64,000 nucleotides of DNA from Scolanthus callimorphus (Eukaryota; Cnidaria; Anthozoa; Actiniaria; Edwardsiidae). Of this stretch, positions 1 through 10,339 are shown in pieces. The first letter of the stretch is position 1. Each line of letters starts with the position of its first letter. The position numbers and the translations under genes were made by a program. The DNA lies in contig CM066922.1 of NCBI GenBank assembly GCA_033964015.1, positions 760,856-824,855 of the forward strand, in the 5' to 3' direction. The notes below the pieces were generated by a model, which was not told where the DNA came from, searched no databases, and saw only the letters and a list, made by a program, of their open reading frames with translations.

Positions 1-724
1 CTTATCATTACATTAAGCTGGTTATTGACTTTTTTACAGATATTAATTACTAATATGCTTTTCAAAGCTTAATTTATTGTCAAGTGACATGCCTAGTGGG
101 TCTATCGAGTCCTCTACAGGGAAGGAGAAGGTGTGGTCAGTGTCACCCAACTCAATACTTAAATAAAATTTCGGCGCGCTTTGCACGCATGCAGAATTTA
201 ACATCTAATATACACTGATAGGCCTGCCGGGTAGTCTCTATCTTTGAAAGAACACACCTTAGGTAAGGGTGAGTTCAATGTTTAGTCATTTCGGCCGCGC
301 TTCACGCACATGAATAATAATAATTTCTTCATTTGCAAAGCGCATGAAAAATATTACCTAAAGGCTCAGGAGCCCTTCACTAAGGAGCTTTCATATAACC
401 TATATAATTAGTGTATTTCCTGGGCTCCTGACAAGCTTTGTTTACTATACACAAAAAACCTTCATCTACCCTTTTTCTGAGGCTTGTTTAAATGCGGTTA
501 TCAAAAGTGGGCGCGCTTCGCACGCAAAGAAAGAATTATGTGACCCCCTCTTTATGTAAAATGTCTTCTACTAGGTCAAATAGGGGACCTGAGGTGGGTG
601 TCACGAAAACGTTTAATAGTTCTGAGGGGGGATCGGTTCCTTAGCTTTGACAGAAGTAAGAAAAACGTTAAGAAGAATGAGACCGCATCACTCAGGCAAG
701 AGTCTATCTTACAGTGCAAGCATT
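1..724. other. Non-coding stretch, short GC motifs
   Basis: No coding region is supported here. The only structure I see is a short GC-rich motif of the form CGCGCTT(T/C)(G)CACGCA, repeated in otherwise AT-rich DNA near 174-190, 290-308 and 509-527. It may be the worn end of a dispersed repeat. The open frames across it are uninformative. Confidence 0.4.
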
Positions 725-729
725 TATAA

Positions 730-766
<37 letters not shown>

Positions 767-893
767 CAGAAAAAATACATTGGATTTTGGGGGGCCACCT
801 AAAAAATACGGACATGAAAGGGGGGGCCACCCAAAAAATGCAGGGTCTCCCTTCATTTCCACCAGCCCCCCCCCCCCCTCCCTGATAAATGTA
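725..893. repeat. G-run/C-run foldback repeat with 34-base G tract
   Basis: An uninterrupted run of 34 G occupies 730-763. Two shorter G runs follow (near 790 and 820), and a 13-14-base C run near 867-881 closes the repeat, so the ends can pair. Proline- or glycine-rich open frames here are artefacts of the homopolymers. Similar G-run repeats recur at 1583, 5570, 19,040, 35,640 and 60,236-60,520, which suggests a dispersed family of small non-autonomous elements. Confidence 0.7.
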
Positions 894-1220
894 ATAAAAC
901 AAAAAAACTAATTTACCCGGAGCATGAAAATTTGCCAGGAATGCAACGTCTGCACAGACTTGCAAGCTTGCCCTCTTACCTGCGCCAGCATTCATTGTCA
1001 GCGCCGACAAATTTACCACCTGCCCTAAAACATAACATTACATTGAAGATAAGTATAATATGTATGTATTTTTTATTATTATGTATAAATTATTATTGTT
1101 CATTCAAAATATTTTCAAGCTTCTGATTGGCACCACCAGTAAATTCTTGATGGCAAACTGCCTGGCTCTCTCAATAAATTAAAGCCGGGAAATTAATTTT
1201 GAATGGGCAATAAAACAATT

Positions 1221-1336
1221 AAAAGTTGGCAGAATTGCAGGTAGAATTCCAAGCTTGAAAACCCCCTCTCCCATTCAGAATTTCCAAATGCGCCCGTCCC
1301 CGGGTACATATTTTCTGGAATTGCCCAATTCACGCT
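1221..1336 (+). repeat. Dispersed repeat, inverted copy at 60.28-60.40 kb
   Basis: The stretch including CCCATTCAGAATTTCCAAATG and ending CTGGAATTGCCCAATTC reappears in reverse complement at about 60,285-60,400, where it lies inside a G-run element. The match is seen by eye over roughly 100 bases with small differences. No coding capacity. About 1337-1860 holds nothing else I can support except a short G run at 1583-1598. Confidence 0.6.
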
Positions 1337-1864
1337 ACAACCTTGAATAAGCTCAATATCGAGGGAGAATTGAGTATATTTTGGTTCCCAGAATGTAACC
1401 AGATCAGGATCCAGAGCATGCTAGGGACTCCTCACAAAGTGGTCTTCTATCGGTAGGCAAGTGGGGTGGGTGGGGGTGGGGGTGGGGGAATGATAAAACC
1501 CCGTTATTATTGAAAAAAAAAATGATGATAGGAGTGCCTGATACAGGCATAAGATATATAGGGCATAAAAGTACTACTTTTTTGGGGGGGGGGGGGGGTC
1601 AATACTGTTGAAGTTTTATTTTTCATCTTTCCTTCTATGCTTTGTTACCAAATGTTTTATACAATAACATTCCTTTACTAATATCTGATGTGCCAAAAAA
1701 TGAAATTGAAAAAGATAAAATTAACCAATTAGATGATAAAAAGAAATGATTTATTACCCTTGATTTGATGAACTCATTATTTTTGTGCCAAAAACAATGG
1801 TTCCAGTATGTTCAGCTTACTAAAGTATCCACATAGCCATGTATGTTTTACATAAGACTGGTAA

Positions 1865-2615
1865 ATAAAAGATCTGTCTTCAAGGCTCATCAGACTTACC
1901 GGTGTTATCATCTTTCAGTTTCAGTGACACAACAGCAGGCAGAGGTGGCTTTTAGATAGACCATACCATCACACAAGTAAAACATAGTTAGAGCGCTTTT
2001 CACATGACTGTTGTGAGTAATTACAAATAATTGGTAATTGCTATTGTTTTGGTTGTGAGTGGATGAGAGCATGATTTTGATCCTTCAGCCAATCAGATCA
2101 AGCAGAAAAAATAATTACACAGTTAACACAATTGCCGGGCAGTCGCAAAAAAAAATTCGCGCCCCCCCTGTTGAGGACCCCTGTTGGATTTCCAGGGTGG
2201 GTGGTCAAAATGGAGCTCGGAATTCCAGGGTGGGTGGTCAAAGTAGAGCTTGGAATTCCAGGGTGGGCACCCTTAAAATACGAAATTCCAGGGTGGGTAA
2301 GCGCAATTTCCAGGGTGGTCATGAGAAAATCACTGGAATTCCAGGGTGGGTGGTTCAAATTTAAAAAATCCAGGGTGGGTAGCTGTGACTCGGGTCCTCA
2401 ACAGGGGGGTGCGGATTTTTTTGCGACTGCCCATTACTTGTAAATTACTTCACTCGCAAAAAGGAGAGATTGTGAATGAACCTCGCTCTCTGATTGGTTT
2501 GTTTTCTAATTTCTATTGCATTTGATGGGATAGTGAATTACTGATTTGCTTTAATGACAGTCATGTGAAAACCGCTATACAGTTTTTTTTTTACTATAAA
2601 TACTTGTCAATAGAA
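1865..2615 (+). repeat. Dispersed repeat, inverted copy at 34.79-35.24 kb
   Basis: Blocks at both ends of this stretch (AGGCTCATCAGACTTA near 1884, the CACAAGTAAAACATA block near 1973, and the TACTATAAATACTTGTCAAT block near 2592) recur in reverse order and complement at 34,790-35,235. The inner part begins and ends with related arms containing TTTTCACATGA, so the core is itself a MITE-like inverted repeat. In this copy the core has been split by the foldback element at 2137-2432. The other copy lacks that insertion. Confidence 0.65.
2137..2432 (+). repeat. Foldback element with CCAGGGTGGGT array
   Basis: Arms at 2137-2182 and 2389-2432 are inverted copies, with outer ends GGGCAGTCGCA and TGCGACTGCCC. 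Between them is an irregular array of about seven units built on (AATT)CCAGGGTGGGT. It interrupts the larger repeat at 1865-2615, whose inverted copy lacks it. A related array in reverse orientation lies at 33,125-33,350. The open frames on both strands are translations of the array and not genes. Confidence 0.8.
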
Positions 2616-2619
2616 TCGA

Positions 2620-2880
2620 GAGCATATGACGCTAAATCAATTTTTGGTACTCTTAAGATTATGATTAGAGAATTTGAGTATGATCCGTTAAATAGCTGTG
2701 AAGTTATGGCATTGAGAACTTTCTGTTTTGCATGCTGAAGATGACCTGAGTCTCTTTCTCAATGTGTGTCAAATGTCTGATTTGCTTGAAATATAAACTC
2801 CTTGTGTTATTCAATGTATAATAAGTTGGTTAAGTATGTGCTACACAATCGTGCATTGGGAGGGGGTAGTCCCCAGAGTG
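2620..2880. other. Intergenic, nothing recognised
   Basis: AT-rich sequence with no supported gene, repeat arm or conserved motif that I can see. Confidence 0.4.
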
Positions 2881-3256
2881 GTCCACTTGGTTGCAATCAA
2901 AGCAGAAGACTGTTCAAGTTTAATTCACGCAATCCTGCTATAAATTTTAATTTTGAGCTTGTAATCTAATTATTAAGTATTGGAGGATCGTAGGATCCTA
3001 GAAAATATCCATACTCATTCCTCCATGGTTTGTTTGTACAATAACACTAACATTTTCAATAAATTTGGTGATTTTGGAATGACACATTTTAGTGAAAATC
3101 GTTTCGATAAAAAAATGTCACATAACGTTTTTCTCCTTACCCTTTGCTATAGTATCATTCCATTACAATACCTTAAATGGGAACCCTTTTCCATTCACAA
3201 GGAAAAAATATGCAACTGGGAGCTCCGCTTTTAGCCAGTGGCTAAATCTATATATT
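2880..3256 (+). repeat. Dispersed element ending in TTTAGCCAGTGGCTAAA
   Basis: The stretch ends near 3256 in GGGAGCTCCGC followed by the 17-base palindrome TTTAGCCAGTGGCTAAA and TCTATATA. The same end occurs at 22,350-22,377 and, inverted, at 13,441 and 31,433. The body matches, in reverse complement, sequence at 31,433-31,522 and 33,000-33,110; motifs such as GGATCCTA and the poly-A-flanked TGCAACT region are shared. The hairpin end recalls Helitron 3' ends, but a clean CTRR terminus is not evident, so I leave the class open. Confidence 0.6.
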
Positions 3257-3365
3257 ATTGATTCTTGCAGAGCCTTCATCAGGTCAAGGATTGCCAACTC
3301 TGTATCATCGCCACTGATCCTTTTCTTCTTTTTCTGTTCCTTTTCCTCCTTTACCCCAGTCTAAC

Positions 3366-4217
3366 TAGCTTTCTCTGTATCCGCATCGTCGGACCTATCG
3401 GTATCAGCAGTTGCGGTGGCTGACCGTTTCTCCGGTTTCTTGACAAGATCTGATTTCCGGGCAACAAAATATCGTCGAAATCGCCAGAGTTATTCTTCTC
3501 ATGGACTTTCGTTGCTTTACAAATCTTGGATGTACTTTATCTGACGAAGCCAGAAAACTCGTCTATGTCTTCATAGTATTTGTATGTTTCCGTTCCCTCC
3601 CCGCGCGACTGTTGTTATCACATACAGTCTTGTATTTATCCAAGAGCGACCGCCACTTGTCCTTCACTTGCGCTAAGACTTTTCTGACTCCACACTACTG
3701 TCCAAACACATCCTTTCAAACTGATTCTGATATTTTCCATACGGTTCTCTCGCCTTAACTGCTTGTAGTAGATTTAAGTCTATAGTGGTGGTCTTTATAA
3801 GCAGCAATTAAGCATTTCTCTTCGGTAACCGACCAACCGCTGCGCTTGGTGCGGTCGTCACTTTTGTTCGAAGGACTTGGACTTGGGCTTCTCAGTCTGG
3901 TTCAAACTGAAGGTAATTAATAGTACCAGGGACAGGGTTTTCGTACATCGGGTAGGGATTTAGCATCACTGGGTAGTGTGGCGGAGGATGAGCTCTGCCA
4001 GCAGCATACAGGTCGTTTCCCTGCGGTCTTGAATTAGTTTGAGTTCTTGCAAACAAATACCCGTCGTAGTACTCCTCGGGGTCGTTTTGACTAGCGTTCC
4101 TATGGGGAGATAAACAGGAAATTTAGGATGTTATTCAACTTCGTAAATCTCAAAGTCTGAACTCTAAAAGTCATAAAGATCAAGAAATACTCACAGTGAT
4201 ACACGAAACCCCGCCAT
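3366..4217 (-). pseudogene. Decayed Myb/SANT-like (trihelix-type) DNA-binding gene
   Basis: On the minus strand an ATG at 4217 opens a short exon ending at a GTGAGT donor (4195). An acceptor CCCCATAG leads into a second exon from 4099. The reading starts MAGFRVSLNASQNDPEEYYD and continues rich in Pro and Tyr. After one frame jump near 3900 comes a Ser/Pro stretch and then WSVTEEKCLIAAYKDHH, later QVKDKWRSLLDKYK and YKYYEDIDEFSGF. The W..EE..LI..Y and W..LL..YK spacing is that of Myb/SANT trihelix domains. At least three frame jumps and an in-frame stop after KSTTSS mark it as a pseudogene. It could derive from the accessory Myb gene of a Harbinger element or from a host factor. Family assignment is moderately sure; function is not. 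Confidence 0.6.
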
Positions 4218-4501
4218 GTTACCTCGTGCTACAAGTACGCGCGAAATTAGAGACGATTAGAGGTCTGGAGACAGCAGGCGATTTCTGTTTTAGCTAAAAA
4301 CTGCATTATGATGGTCAAGCCACTTCATGAAGCAAATAAGCCGTACATTTCAGTGCAGGGACTGTCATGGAAGTTCTTTGCTCTTTTTGATGTATCCATG
4401 GAAATAACCCGAAGGCAGTTTCGGTCTGGGAAAAGCGGTTACACACAAACTGTGTTACCTGCTATTTACCCAAGGGTAAAATGGCTAGTGTAACACCAAC
4501 T

Positions 4502-4700
4502 ATTATTCAACATTCAACCCATTTGTCAACATTCAATCCTAAATTTAACATTCAACCCTAAATTCAATATTCAACCCTTAATTCAACATTCAACCATAAT
4601 TCAACCGTTAATTAAATCATTAAACCGACATTCAACATTTAAAGCAACGTTCAATATTCAACCCCCATGCATTCAACGTTCAATAACAGAACAAGATTAT
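4502..4700 (+). repeat. Irregular ATTCAACCCTAA minisatellite
   Basis: About fifteen imperfect units of roughly 12-18 bases built on (CA)ACATTCAACCCTAAATT. The AACCCTAA core resembles a telomeric unit, but spacing is irregular and units drift quickly. I read it as a degenerate minisatellite, not telomeric DNA. 4218-4501 and 4700-4880 hold nothing else recognisable. Confidence 0.65.
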
Positions 4701-4891
4701 TCAATCCGCATTCAATGCATATCCCGCATTCAGACCCGAAACTACACGGGAAGCCTGTTGTTTCTAGCGAGCACTAGAGTCCAGGCACACAAACATCGCG
4801 GGCTAGGCTCGCAACTCCTTTCTCTTGGTGAAACTCGTGGCCGAGAGTTCTATTTCTTCGTTCAAAGTAGTAAGCTTTTTTTTGGCAAATT

Positions 4892-5445
4892 ATGAGTAAT
4901 TTAAACAATCTTGCCAATTGGCAAGATGTCTTAGTGAAGCAGGGGCGATTGTCAATGAAATGTCGTCAGTGCAACCGGCGATTGGCACAGACAACGTTGC
5001 CAATGATGGAATAAGATCAGTAGTTTCTCAAACTATCAACAGAGCGCAAGCGATGGTTCAAACCTCAAGCAGCCAAGAGGGGTTAGCTCTCGTTCACATT
5101 GACCATAAGGACGTCCTATTGTCTGTGAAACAATAGAACGAGGCATAGATATATTGTGATGTTCCTCGTTCTACTGTTTCACAAACAATAGGACGTCCTT
5201 TTGGTGAGTGTAAACGAGTACTAACCGGCAAGAGGAGAGGTATTTTCGCGCCTCAACAACAGGGAGCGTGTTCTTGCGATGTCAGGGAATCGCAGTAGTA
5301 GTGTATTCGGGAATCCTGCTTCAAAGAAACCAAAGCCGTCTGAAAAAAACATTCGAAGTTGTTTTAGTAAACTTTGGGGGAAGAAATGGAGATAAATTTC
5401 TAATCACCGAAGATGCCATTGTTTGCGGGGATTTAATAATAATAA
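4892..5445 (+). pseudogene. Unknown coding fragment split by a MITE
   Basis: From an ATG at 4892 the frame reads MSNLNNLANW. One base further on, a second frame carries CLSEAGAIVNEMSSVQP and continues to TSSSQ, where the MITE at 5081-5228 begins. Beyond the MITE, frames resume with RLNNRERVLAMSGNRSSSVF and KKTFEVVLVNFGGRNGDKFL. The fragment ends at the Helitron border at 5449. The amino-acid texture looks like real protein, and I vaguely associate it with N-termini of large uncharacterised coral proteins. I cannot name the family. Frameshift, insertion and truncation make it non-functional. Confidence 0.4.
5081..5228. mobile_element. 148-bp hairpin MITE with CAAGAGG target duplication
   Basis: Starts GGTTAGCTCTCG and ends CGAGTACTAACC. 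The arms extend through AAGGACGTCCTATTGT on the left and ACAATAGGACGTCCTT on the right, giving stems of about 60 bases around a short loop near 5147-5157. The flanks carry CAAGAGG at 5074-5080 and again at 5229-5235 (an 8-bp duplication with one mismatch is also possible). It interrupts a coding fragment. Confidence 0.85.
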
Positions 5446-5448
5446 TAA

Positions 5449-6494
5449 CTAGCTGATGCCCGTGAGAAATTCACGGAGTGTATACAGGGGGAATTTATTT
5501 TACTTATAGTAATAATATTCTCTTTAAAAAGCGGCCCTGTAAAAGAAAAATAACAACGGACATCATAATGGGGGGGGGGGGGGGGGTTCCCTGAATGTTT
5601 TTTTTTGTAAATTCCAGGGATCACAGACGTTTGTCAAACAATTTTAGTTTGTTAGTTACGGGATGATATTTTAGAGTGAAATTATTTATGACGGCGAAGC
5701 GAGCTGTTTACGTTTGTTCAAACTTGAATGAAAATTCTTCTAAGATCAAAGCTTTCGAATTGAAATTATCCCTGTACATAACTGTAAGTAATCTGTAATA
5801 GAACCATTTAGGTTTGGAATGCCTATGGTGCTTTCGGCTGTGCGAAATGAGAGACTGAGTTCTTTTTTTAGATTTAGTTTTCTGTACGTGGGACATTAGC
5901 ATGGTAGCGATTCGCTTGAATTAAAACTTAGACCCAAGCGAATCTTTTCCAACAAAAAACACACCCTATGGATACCTTTCATCCTTCTTTCTGGTTTGTG
6001 TCCTTCGCTTTGTGATACAGTGTCAGGATAATACTTAGAGAATATTAACCATGGCTTTGGTTTGTGTAAATGTGTAATTTCCACTTGGCGCGTGCTCTCG
6101 AAGAAAGGCAATGGCGTACGTTTCTTTAGGTTTGAATGAAAATTTTTCTCAGCTCAAAGCTTTCGAATTAGAATTATCCTTGTACATTCCTGTATGTAAT
6201 CTGTAATAGAACCATTTAGGTTTGAAAGTCTATGGTGCTTTCGGCTGCGCGAACGGAGTTCTTTTTTAGTTTCTGTGGGGAGATTTCAAAATGGCGGCGA
6301 TGGCGGCTTTGTCCCTCGCTTAAGAAATCGCTTGAATTAGAACTTAGCCTGAGGTGAATCTTTCCAACAAAAAACACGCCCATGGTCCAGATTTCCACTT
6401 CCCTTCGGGTTTGCAAACTTCTTTTGGCGGAACAGCTTCAGGGCTAAGCGGAGCGAGTGTCGACACGATTTTCCTTACGGTATTAATATATAGA
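5449..6494 (-). mobile_element. Non-autonomous Helitron B (tandem partner)
   Basis: Read on the minus strand, the 5' end at 6494 is TCTATATATTAATACCG. The 3' end at 5449 is CTAG, preceded by a hairpin (CCGTGA..TCACGG) about 11 bases upstream and followed by a target T. These are the defining Helitron ends: 5' TC, a 3' hairpin, CTRR, and insertion at A^T. No Rep/helicase coding is visible, so it is non-autonomous. It contains a G run at 5570-5587. Its outer A has been separated from its TC by Helitron A. Confidence 0.85.
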
Positions 6495-7796
6495 CTAGCT
6501 GTTGCCCGTGAAAAATTCACGGAGTGTAAGGGGGAAATTTATTTTACTTAAAAGTGTTCTCTGTTAACAAAAAAAAAAAAAAAAAAAAAATCACAATGGC
6601 ACATGGTGTGGGGAGGGGTTCATGATTTCCCCTTTCCATAAACTGCTGATTTACATTACTAATAACCTCCCATCAGCATGAGTACCCGTCCCACCATGCC
6701 GAAATAAATGAAGTGAGCCCAAAAGGATTTTTTTTTGCACTGTCTCCCTGATTGGTGCGACAAAATCACGCGTGTGTGTCCGTCTCTCAAATCGCTCAAA
6801 GAACCCGCGAAAATCGAAAGCGCGATTTGATTCGGAATTGTTTGCATGTTTATCATATCTCAGTCAGGGGAGAGAAGAAACAGGTCAAGTAAAAATGTTC
6901 TAAGGACTAATAATTTTTTTTAGTTCATATTATATATATTTTCGGCTTATCCCTCGCTTAAAAAATAGCTTGAATTAGAACTTAGGCGCCAAAGTGAATC
7001 TTTCCAACAAAAACATGCCCACTGGAGGAATTTCCTCCTTCTCTTCGGGATTGTGTCCTTCGTTTTGCGATTGAGCCGTCAGGATTTATACTTAGAGATT
7101 ATTATTCATGACTTTCACGGACTTTGTTTTGTAAGTGTGTCACTTCGACTTAGGGGTGGACCATTAGAAATTGGGGGAGGGGGGGTGGCAATTCCCAAAA
7201 AAAAATTCGAGCAAGGCCAATCCTTCCAAAAAAAAATATCTTGCAGAGATCCAAGCTAGTAAAAAACATGATATAAATTCCGAAAAAACATTCTTGCACA
7301 ACCTGATCCCCGAAAAAAAAAATTCATGCGCAAAAAAATGCCACCCCCCCTCCCCCAATTTCTAATGGTCCACCCCTTAATAGCATGACTTAGCGCGTGC
7401 TCCGAGGGAAGCAAGATAGTGTGTACGTTTGTTGAAACTTGAATGAAAATTTTTTCAGCTCAAATCTTCAAGTTAGAATTATCCCTGCACATTCCTGTAT
7501 ATAATCTGTAAGAGAACATTTAGGTTTCAACGTCTTTGGTGCTTTCGGCTGCGCGAACGAGTTCTTTTTAGTTCTGTGGGAGATTTTCAACATGGCGGCG
7601 ATGGCGGCTTTGTCCCTCGCTTAAGAAATCGCTTGAATTAGAACTTAGCCCGAGGTGAATCTTTTCCAACAAAAACACGCCCATGGTCCAGATTTCCACC
7701 TACCCTTCGGGTTTGCGAACTTCTTTTGGCGGCACAGCTTCAGGGCTGAGCGGAGCGAGTGTCGACACGATTTTCCTTACGGTATTAATATATAGA
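6495..7796 (-). mobile_element. Non-autonomous Helitron A inserted at the 5' end of B
   Basis: On the minus strand it begins at 7796 with the same TCTATATATTAATACCG as element B, preceded by A. It ends with hairpin CCGTGAA..TTCACGG, GCAACAG and CTAG at 6495-6498. The next base is the T that starts element B. The bodies of A and B are alike, for example the shared GCGGAGCGAGTGTCGACACG block. A also holds a 224-bp Harbinger-type MITE (7153-7376) and an A run near 6570-6590. No coding potential. Confidence 0.85.
7153..7376. mobile_element. PIF/Harbinger-type MITE (G-rich hairpin)
   Basis: TIRs of about 38 bases (GGGGTGGACCATTAGAAATT on the left, complement on the right, continuing into a G/C run) are flanked by TTA at 7150-7152 and 7377-7379. 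A 3-bp TWA duplication with GGG-starting TIRs is the PIF/Harbinger signature. Relatives lie at 43,012-43,189 and, partly, near 35,640-35,690. Confidence 0.75.
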
Positions 7797-7822
7797 TATA
7801 ATAATAATACGTTCTAGGAGCA

Positions 7823-8117
7823 TTATACAAGCTCAATGCCCTTACAATAAAATAAAATAAAATAATAAAATAAAATTCTAAGTAAGCTATAATATATAGA
7901 TAAGATAAAAAATAGTAAAATAATTAGGACAAGTTCGTTAATGTTTAAAATAAAAGTCTTAAGTTTTGATTTGAATGTGGCAATGTTGTCAGCGTTCCTA
8001 ATATTGCAGGGCATGGAGTCCAAAGCTTAGGAGCACAGATAGAAAAAGCTCTGTCGCCGTAATTGACAGTGTTAGATTTCGGTACAGAAAGCCACTCAAA
8101 CATGACAGAAGATGCGA
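7823..8117 (-). pseudogene. LINE reverse-transcriptase C-terminal tail
   Basis: On the minus strand the frames read LSVPKSNTVNYGDRAFSICA followed, after one frame jump, by SMPCNIRNADNIATFKSKLK and TFILN. The G-D-R-AFS..AP..LW..(S/L)P..IR....-FK..LKT pattern is the familiar extreme C-terminus of CR1/L2/RTE-like LINE ORF2 proteins. Only this end is present, followed by an A/T-rich AATAAA-type tail (7843-7880), so it is a 5'-truncated, frameshifted copy. Confidence 0.65.
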
Positions 8118-9396
8118 TACGATCGTCGCGCCTTCATTATCCAGGCGAAGTTTTCAGCTGTGGCACCTGCGACCTGGAGTTCTGAAAGCGTCAAGACGGT
8201 GACTACAAAGCCAATTTTGGTAGGTAAACTCTCAATGAACGAGGTAAAAGTAATAGACCGAATGCAAAAAAAAAACGCGCGCGCTTCCGGTTAGCACGAA
8301 AACGAGGCTTATGTCGGCGAAACAAGATACGAGCTGACCCGTGACCGTATCATTTTTCTTTGTTTTGGTCCGCACGACAATTTTCAGCGCTCATTTTCAC
8401 GTTTTTTCCAGTATCTCTTACCTCTTTTAAATAGCAAAATACCAAGAATACCATATTTTACAGTTCCTTGAATATTTTATGGTCAAATTGTATTCGTAAT
8501 GTAGTTGTTGACGAGTTTTGCGGCGAGCGGAGAGGAAGTTTCAGTGTTTCAAAACACGAAGTGTTGCAACATGGCCGACGAGCAAACAACGCAAAATCCA
8601 GGTAAAACATGCTTAACATTTAATTCTATGAAGCCGATTTTACTTAAAAATTTCGAATGACAACCATCAGTATTTGTCCATGAAAGGTTTAGCTCATCGA
8701 TGCATAATATTGTTATGTTGTTTCTCTTTGCTTGTATCATGTTCCAGTCGACGAAATCGGTGTTGGATTTAACCAACTAATTCGTACAGGTTGGACCAAC
8801 TAAAGATGTGGCTCTTCTCTTGTCTGCCTACTAAAGCTGCATGCACTGGACGAAATGTCGTACGAGCAAATTTGATGCGAATATGGTGCTTATAATTGCC
8901 TCGAATGTATATTGAGGAAACATGACAGTAATTATGAAGTTAGTCCTTGAGCAATTGTCAAGTAAAGTTCGAAGTTTGCTATAAATTTGCTACACTTTAG
9001 TTGAGAATGCGAATGTGTGTGTTTGCATGATGTACGCTGCATGTTTGTTTCATAGTCAAATATGAAAATATACATACCGCGCAAATTCGATGCGAACGTT
9101 AAACACGGACCCGCGCTATATAAGGGCATAGCTCCACCCCTTCCAAATTTCAATTTTCAAAATGGCGGCCGAAAATTACAGGGAACACGGGGATAACACG
9201 ATTGGGCGAAGATACGTCGCATTTTCGTCGTTTTCTTACTCAAATAAACTCACATGTAGTCACAGAAAAACAAGTTATTCAAATTATACTTCAATTATGT
9301 GTTATACTTCAATTATGTACATATTATTTCCTTTGTTTTGAGTGCGAGAGTGAAATTTCGAACTTCGCGCCAAATTTGTAACAACCAATAGTTTTC
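8118..9396. other. Intergenic with two weak start-exon candidates
   Basis: No repeat arm or protein family is recognised. Two short ATG openings look like first exons but lack any partner. ATGGCCGACGAGC at 8571 runs to a GTAAAA donor at about 8602, and ATGGCGGCCGAAAATT at about 9162 soon closes. I would not call either a gene without transcript support. Confidence 0.3.
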
Positions 9397-9614
9397 TATT
9401 CCAACTGCCCTCCTGCTTACGGACTGGTAGGTTAAGTTGTGGGAAGGAACGCGAGTCCGCCGGCAAGAGGGCAGAAGGGCGCATGCGGCCAACCCGCAGT
9501 AAGGGATGGGTGGACGGGCCTTAAAAGACTAGATAGATAACGGTACCCGAGCCCAACCCACCCTAGCCCTGCACCAGACTTTCTTAGATCTAGTCGCCCT
9601 TCCGTGTCGCTCAC

Positions 9615-9774
9615 TTCAAACGAAACTGGGCCACGATCTATTGTTCTTGTCACTTAAATAGTTGCCGTTACGCATGAGTGCACTTGGAATAGTATTATAT
9701 TCCAAGTGCACTCATGCGTAGCGGCAACTATTTAAGTGACAAGAACAATAGATCGTGGCCCAGTTTCGTTTGAA
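9615..9774. repeat. Near-perfect palindrome, 76-base arms
   Basis: Left arm 9615-9690 (starts TTCAAACGAAACTGGGCC) and right arm 9699-9774 are reverse complements with one mismatch (T at about 9668). The spacer is 8 bases. It could extrude as a cruciform or fold as a long hairpin. No coding function. Confidence 0.9.
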
Positions 9775-10339
9775 CTTCGCTGCACTCAAGACGCCTTTGC
9801 TCTCTCGACGATTTTGTATTTACAACCTTTTCCACATGGTACGTATCCACTCTCCTCACTTGCTAGTTCGCTTCGTTTTATACAGTTATAACGCGGGCCT
9901 TACATGTTAGCTTTGTTTTTTTTTTCATGTCAGATTGGGGCCTGACTTAGTTCACTACACGTGTCGCTAGTTGTTTACTCTGCTCGGCAATGTTCAGTCC
10001 CATGTCTTCAAGTTTTTTTCACAGACTTCGTTGCGGTCGGTTGTCCCTTTAGTTAGGCAACAGTTATTTCCTGGGCTCTTAGTTTGTTTTCTTATTCTTC
10101 TAGGGATTCGTGTTTATTACGCATTGGTTCACGGCATTTTAGTTGTTTTATTTCGGCTTGCTCGCATTTTGCATGCTCCACTCGTTCGCAATTCATAACC
10201 GGCGGTGTTAGTTCATTTTTCCTCGTGTTCTGCCTCACTTGCTCGGTGTTTAGTCCCGCTATTTATTACATCATAAAGTTGTTTAGTCTATTGCGTATTG
10301 TGTCGGGTTGCTCGTAGTTATTACCCTTATCTTCTACAG
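9775..10339. other. Non-coding, T-rich
   Basis: Pyrimidine-rich DNA between the palindrome and the minisatellite. Two overlapping hydrophobic open frames (9971-10,317) reflect the T bias and show no recognisable domain. Nothing else is supported. Confidence 0.4.

Noticed and set aside
576..1019. 147-residue proline-rich minus-strand frame
   Set aside because: It is the translation of the G/C homopolymers at 730-763 and 867-881; both strands are open for the same reason.
2059..2443. Overlapping frames on both strands with repeated IPGWV or HPGIP peptides
   Set aside because: They are translations of the CCAGGGTGGGT array, not genes.
4502..4700. Interstitial telomeric repeat
   Set aside because: AACCCTAA cores are present but spacing and composition are irregular; no TTAGGG tandem run.
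8571..8602. First exon of a host gene (ATGGCCGACGAGC to a GTAAAA donor)
   Set aside because: No following exon, homologue or promoter evidence could be seen.
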